Shown here: piece by piece, positions 60,922-64,000 of the stretch
How the letters are laid out: every line of letters begins with the position of its first letter
Numbering within the stretch: the stretch's first letter is position 1
Source of the DNA: Trichoderma breve
Lineage: Eukaryota > Ascomycota > Sordariomycetes > Hypocreales > Hypocreaceae
Reading direction: 5' to 3'
Assembly (NCBI RefSeq): GCF_028502605.1
Contig: NC_079236.1
Span: 1,054,001-1,118,000 of the forward strand
Length of the DNA: 64,000 nt
Position numbers and translations under genes: made by a program
Notes under the pieces: model-generated
The model's input: the letters and a program-made list of their open reading frames with translations, nothing else
What the model was told of the DNA's origin: nothing
Databases searched by the model: none

Positions 60922-63900
60922 TCCGGAGTCTCTGGAAGCGATGAAAAAAAACAAAAAAACAATAAGGATGCATAGCCACGACTGGCTTGCAAAAGACTAG
61001 GTAGCACGGCAATCACAGGGGCCACTTTGTCAGGCGTTGGTACAACGATTCAAATCAATGTCTTTTTATTCTTTTTCTTTTCCAAGGATTGGAGCGTCTT
61101 CGCTCACGCCACGCTGCGGCCCATTTTCACAAAATTGTCAAATGCGAAGCATGGTGTCTTTTTACTCATGTCTTATTTAACTCATTTATTGTCTTCATTT
61201 ACGGCCGAGAGGGATCGATTCAGCGAAAACAAAAATAGTTCAACTCACATATCTGTCTATCTACTTTACCTCCCTACCTACTACTCCCACCCTAACCTCT
61301 TTTTACCGGTCTGTCTTGTCTATCAAGAGACAGACAAATTTCGCAATTTCGAATCAATGAGTGTATTAAATCCAATCTATCAAAACCCAAAAACCAAGCA
61401 AACCATACATTTCTGGTGCAGGCACATAGAAGGAAAAGGGCAGATGCCCCGCAAGGGAGGATATATAACGAACGTTGGATGCGAGCTATTACTTGCTTGA
61501 TGGTATTATGATGACTTCTGGGTTTTCGATAATTTACGATACCAGCTATGTACGATATATGTAAAATAAGAGAAATTGGAGGAAGTGAGATGGGAGGGGG
61601 CTGTACGAATATTCTATGAGAGCTGGTGGCTGAGGAGAAGCAAAGCGCCAGATGTAACAAGTACTATCTATACCTTATCTTTGCTCTTGATGCATTTTCA
61701 TGTAATGATCTGGATGAAGAAAATGGCTCAAAGGATTGGGCGCAGTTGAGTAGCAAGCTTGCGTAATCGTGCGGCGGGGGCTTCGCGATCGCCTTTATTG
61801 CTGTTCACGGTAATTTCTTCTTTTTGCAGCCGTGGTAGAAGGAATACAAGGTTTTGACAGCGGCAAGAATGTCCGACTGTGGCTGTATCCTGACAAGGGG
61901 TGGAAAGAATACAGCGTCGCCTATCACATCCATACAGATTCTAGTGGCGGACCGGCAGTGTTTTTTTTTTTCCTTCCACCGCATGCTTGACACAATTTGC
62001 GAGGTGGGTTTGAAAGAGATTCCTATTGGGGTAAGTGACGATGCTCTTCTTGCGGCTGTGCTGCGCAGCCTTGATTGGAGGGGAGGAGAGGAGGCGATAG
62101 GAACGGCGATACGCCAGCATATGAGCGGAGGAACGAGCTATCTATCGCAGGTGAAGAGCACTGCCGCCTGTCATTTGGTGATGGTCCTGGGTTTTTGGGG
62201 CGTGGAATGTTTGAGATTGGATAGCAGAAAAATAAGGTCGGGTTATTAAAACGTCATGTGGTTGAAGTATGAGCAGCAAGGCGATGCGAGAAGTTGCGTC
62301 AGATTGTGTGGCGTCGTGCCTTGGCGCAGATGCAAGATTGCCGATTTTCCGAACGGGAGGGTGTTTTTTTTTTTTCTTCATTTATTTTTATTTTGGCGTA
62401 TCTGCATGCATGTACGTGTATGTCATGTTGGGCTTTTTTTTGAGTGAGAATTTGTATGTGTGGTGAGATGCAGGCTTTTTGATCTGCGGAGGATTTTGGG
62501 GGAGGGGGGGTAGCTGTATATCCGCTGGTTTTACGTGTATCTTGGTGCAGTGAGATGGATGTATTGATTGCTTAGCTGAGCACGATGTATTATTAGTTTG
62601 CTGGCTGTAATACCTTTGATGGCAGTACATGCTCAGACAAATCTGGATTTGCTGATGAGATTAGGATTATGAGTATGATTATCAAGACGAGACGAGACAA
62701 GAAACGAAGCCGGAGTTCGGGGTCGGGGATTACACGCGAACATGGCCCTGGCCAGAGGAGCACCGTTTTTCTGCGGAGAATAATTTGGCGGTTTTGATTA
62801 TTGGGAGTGCATTGGCATCAGGCATCAGTAACCCCCCGGGGATAGGTGTGTAGTTTTGTCCGCAAAAAGCCGGAAGAAATTGATATTATACACTGCAATA
62901 CTATATCGTTTTTCAATAAGAATTTGCGTCGGAGAGTGGGATTGGATTAGATGTTGCAGAAATGCAGCACTTACTGCTTCGGGGAGGGGGTGTGCCGTAG
63001 CTGTGGCTGCAGCTGTACAGGTACGAGAACAGTATACAGTACGGGGAGCCCACAGTGACGTCTTGCGGGAGGCGGCGCCGCTCGTTATTGAAGCCCCTGA
63101 ATGGGAGTTTTGGGTGGACGGGGATGGCGCAGAGGCGGCAGTTTCTTTTCTAGGGGCTGGCGCAGTGAATGATGTGCGCTGCTAGGGGATGTACCGGTAC
63201 ATGTACACACTGGTTTGATGCTCAGATTCATATTGCAGGTGCCGGCGGATGGGTTCGTGATGCTGGTGATCTGCAGAGGAGGCCGAAGATCGGTATATCA
63301 GAGATGCACTGTAAAGCTGAACAGCATTTGTGAATTTCCATCAGGATGCCTCTTTTCTCTTGCATAAGGTTTGCTAATATACGAAGCTGAATAAGCGAAC
63401 ATGGAACTACAAACAAAATGAGGTGAATCTCTGACGCGCGTTGCAGGACTCTTGGCATTCACAGGCACAGGCACGTCTTATTCCGTACTCCGCACGCCGG
63501 GCTCCGGCTCCGTGCCCTTTCATTGGCTTTCTCTCGTTTTGCGAGCGGAAAACTGTTAGGGTACTGTCCCACGAGAAAGAGAGAGAGAGAGAGCGGGAGG
63601 GAGCCCGCCTTTTGCTTCCTTGGGAGGGGAGGGGGGTGGATCAAAGCGGGCTACTGTACTTTTTTTCTCTTTTTTTTTTGTCGTGCGTCTCGTGAAAGGA
63701 TCCATGGATGAATCAAACCAGATACTGGCACATGCTTCGGTGCTAGGCTAGTGTTTTAGCGGTTAGAGGAAACCCGACACATGCCAGCGCCTCTTTTAGG
63801 TTCGAGAGAGTTGCTTGAAACGGGAACCAGCAGAGACTCAGCCTCCCCCTGCCGGGACCAATCGCCAGCGTTGTGGGTTTATTAGCGGCGTCGTGTGAGA

Positions 63901-64000
63901 GTGGGAGAGAGAGAGTGTGAGAGGTGCGAGGTGAGAGTGTGGTTGATGATACGAGTACATCTGTCCTTTTAAGAGATGTGAGAGCATCGGCAAGTTTGCT
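60922..64000. other. Right-edge intergenic region
   Basis: THO2 3' flank followed by about 3 kb with T runs (near 61960-61970 and 62360-62372) and short open frames of mixed composition. No domain, signal peptide or tRNA-like structure was recognised. A gene starting beyond the edge cannot be excluded. Confidence 0.45.
63578..63593. repeat. GA dinucleotide repeat
   Basis: Eight consecutive GA units in intergenic DNA near the right edge. Confidence 0.75.

Noticed and set aside
60264..61025. 253-codon minus-strand ORF rich in Arg and Ser
   Set aside because: Antisense shadow of the biased Arg-rich tail of THO2.

Overview
The window comes from a filamentous ascomycete nuclear genome. Protein-coding genes are split by short introns (about 50-230 nt) with GTAAGT/GTATGT-like donors, CTAAC/CTGAC-like branch sites and YAG acceptors. 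Both strands are used, and most genes match familiar fungal housekeeping families. Gene content and protein style suggest Sordariomycetes, probably Hypocreales and Trichoderma-like. That placement is inference from recognition and was not computed.

Layout, left to right: the 5' part of an NRPS-like adenylating enzyme running off the left edge (-); 3.4 kb without a supported gene; a crotonase/enoyl-CoA hydratase (+); 3.8 kb of intergenic DNA with homopolymer runs; a TMEM97/EXPERA membrane protein (+) convergent with an unknown type I membrane protein (-); a SAM methyltransferase (-); the NUP155/NUP170 nucleoporin (-); the very-long-chain 3-ketoacyl-CoA reductase IFA38 (-) divergent from ERG28 (+); GAL7 (-) divergent from ADA2 (+); a Ych1/Cdc25-like rhodanese phosphatase (+); a small membrane protein locus with two overlapping reading frames (+); an HD-domain 5'-deoxynucleotidase (+); a disordered, probably nuclear protein of unknown function (+); a 72-residue secreted cysteine-rich protein (+); a dynamin/Mx-like protein interrupted by one in-frame TAG (-); saccharopine reductase LYS9 with 13 introns (+); a phosphate:H+ symporter (-) with a 3.7 kb upstream region; homoserine O-acetyltransferase MET2 (-); THO2 of the THO/TREX mRNA export complex (+); and 3 kb of intergenic DNA at the right edge.

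This is a mixed chromosomal segment rather than one operon-like system. Shared themes are ER lipid synthesis (IFA38 and ERG28 sharing one 486 bp divergent promoter), amino-acid synthesis (LYS9, MET2), and gene expression or nuclear transport (NUP155, ADA2, THO2). The accessory parts are the NRPS-like gene, the small secreted protein and the dynamin-like gene.

The most unusual signals are these. The dynamin-like gene has a lone UAG in an otherwise open 731-codon frame plus a G4 Asp-to-Tyr change, so readthrough, stop-loss RNA editing, alternative splicing or recent decay are all possible. The small membrane locus has a second hydrophobic ORF that overlaps the first by ATGA and crosses a good intron. 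A two-exon secreted peptide has an intron right after codon 2. CACGTG boxes differ in flank type between the MET2 and phosphate-transporter upstream regions. Exon boundaries were placed by reading frame and splice consensus by eye; no alignment, RNA data or database search was available.
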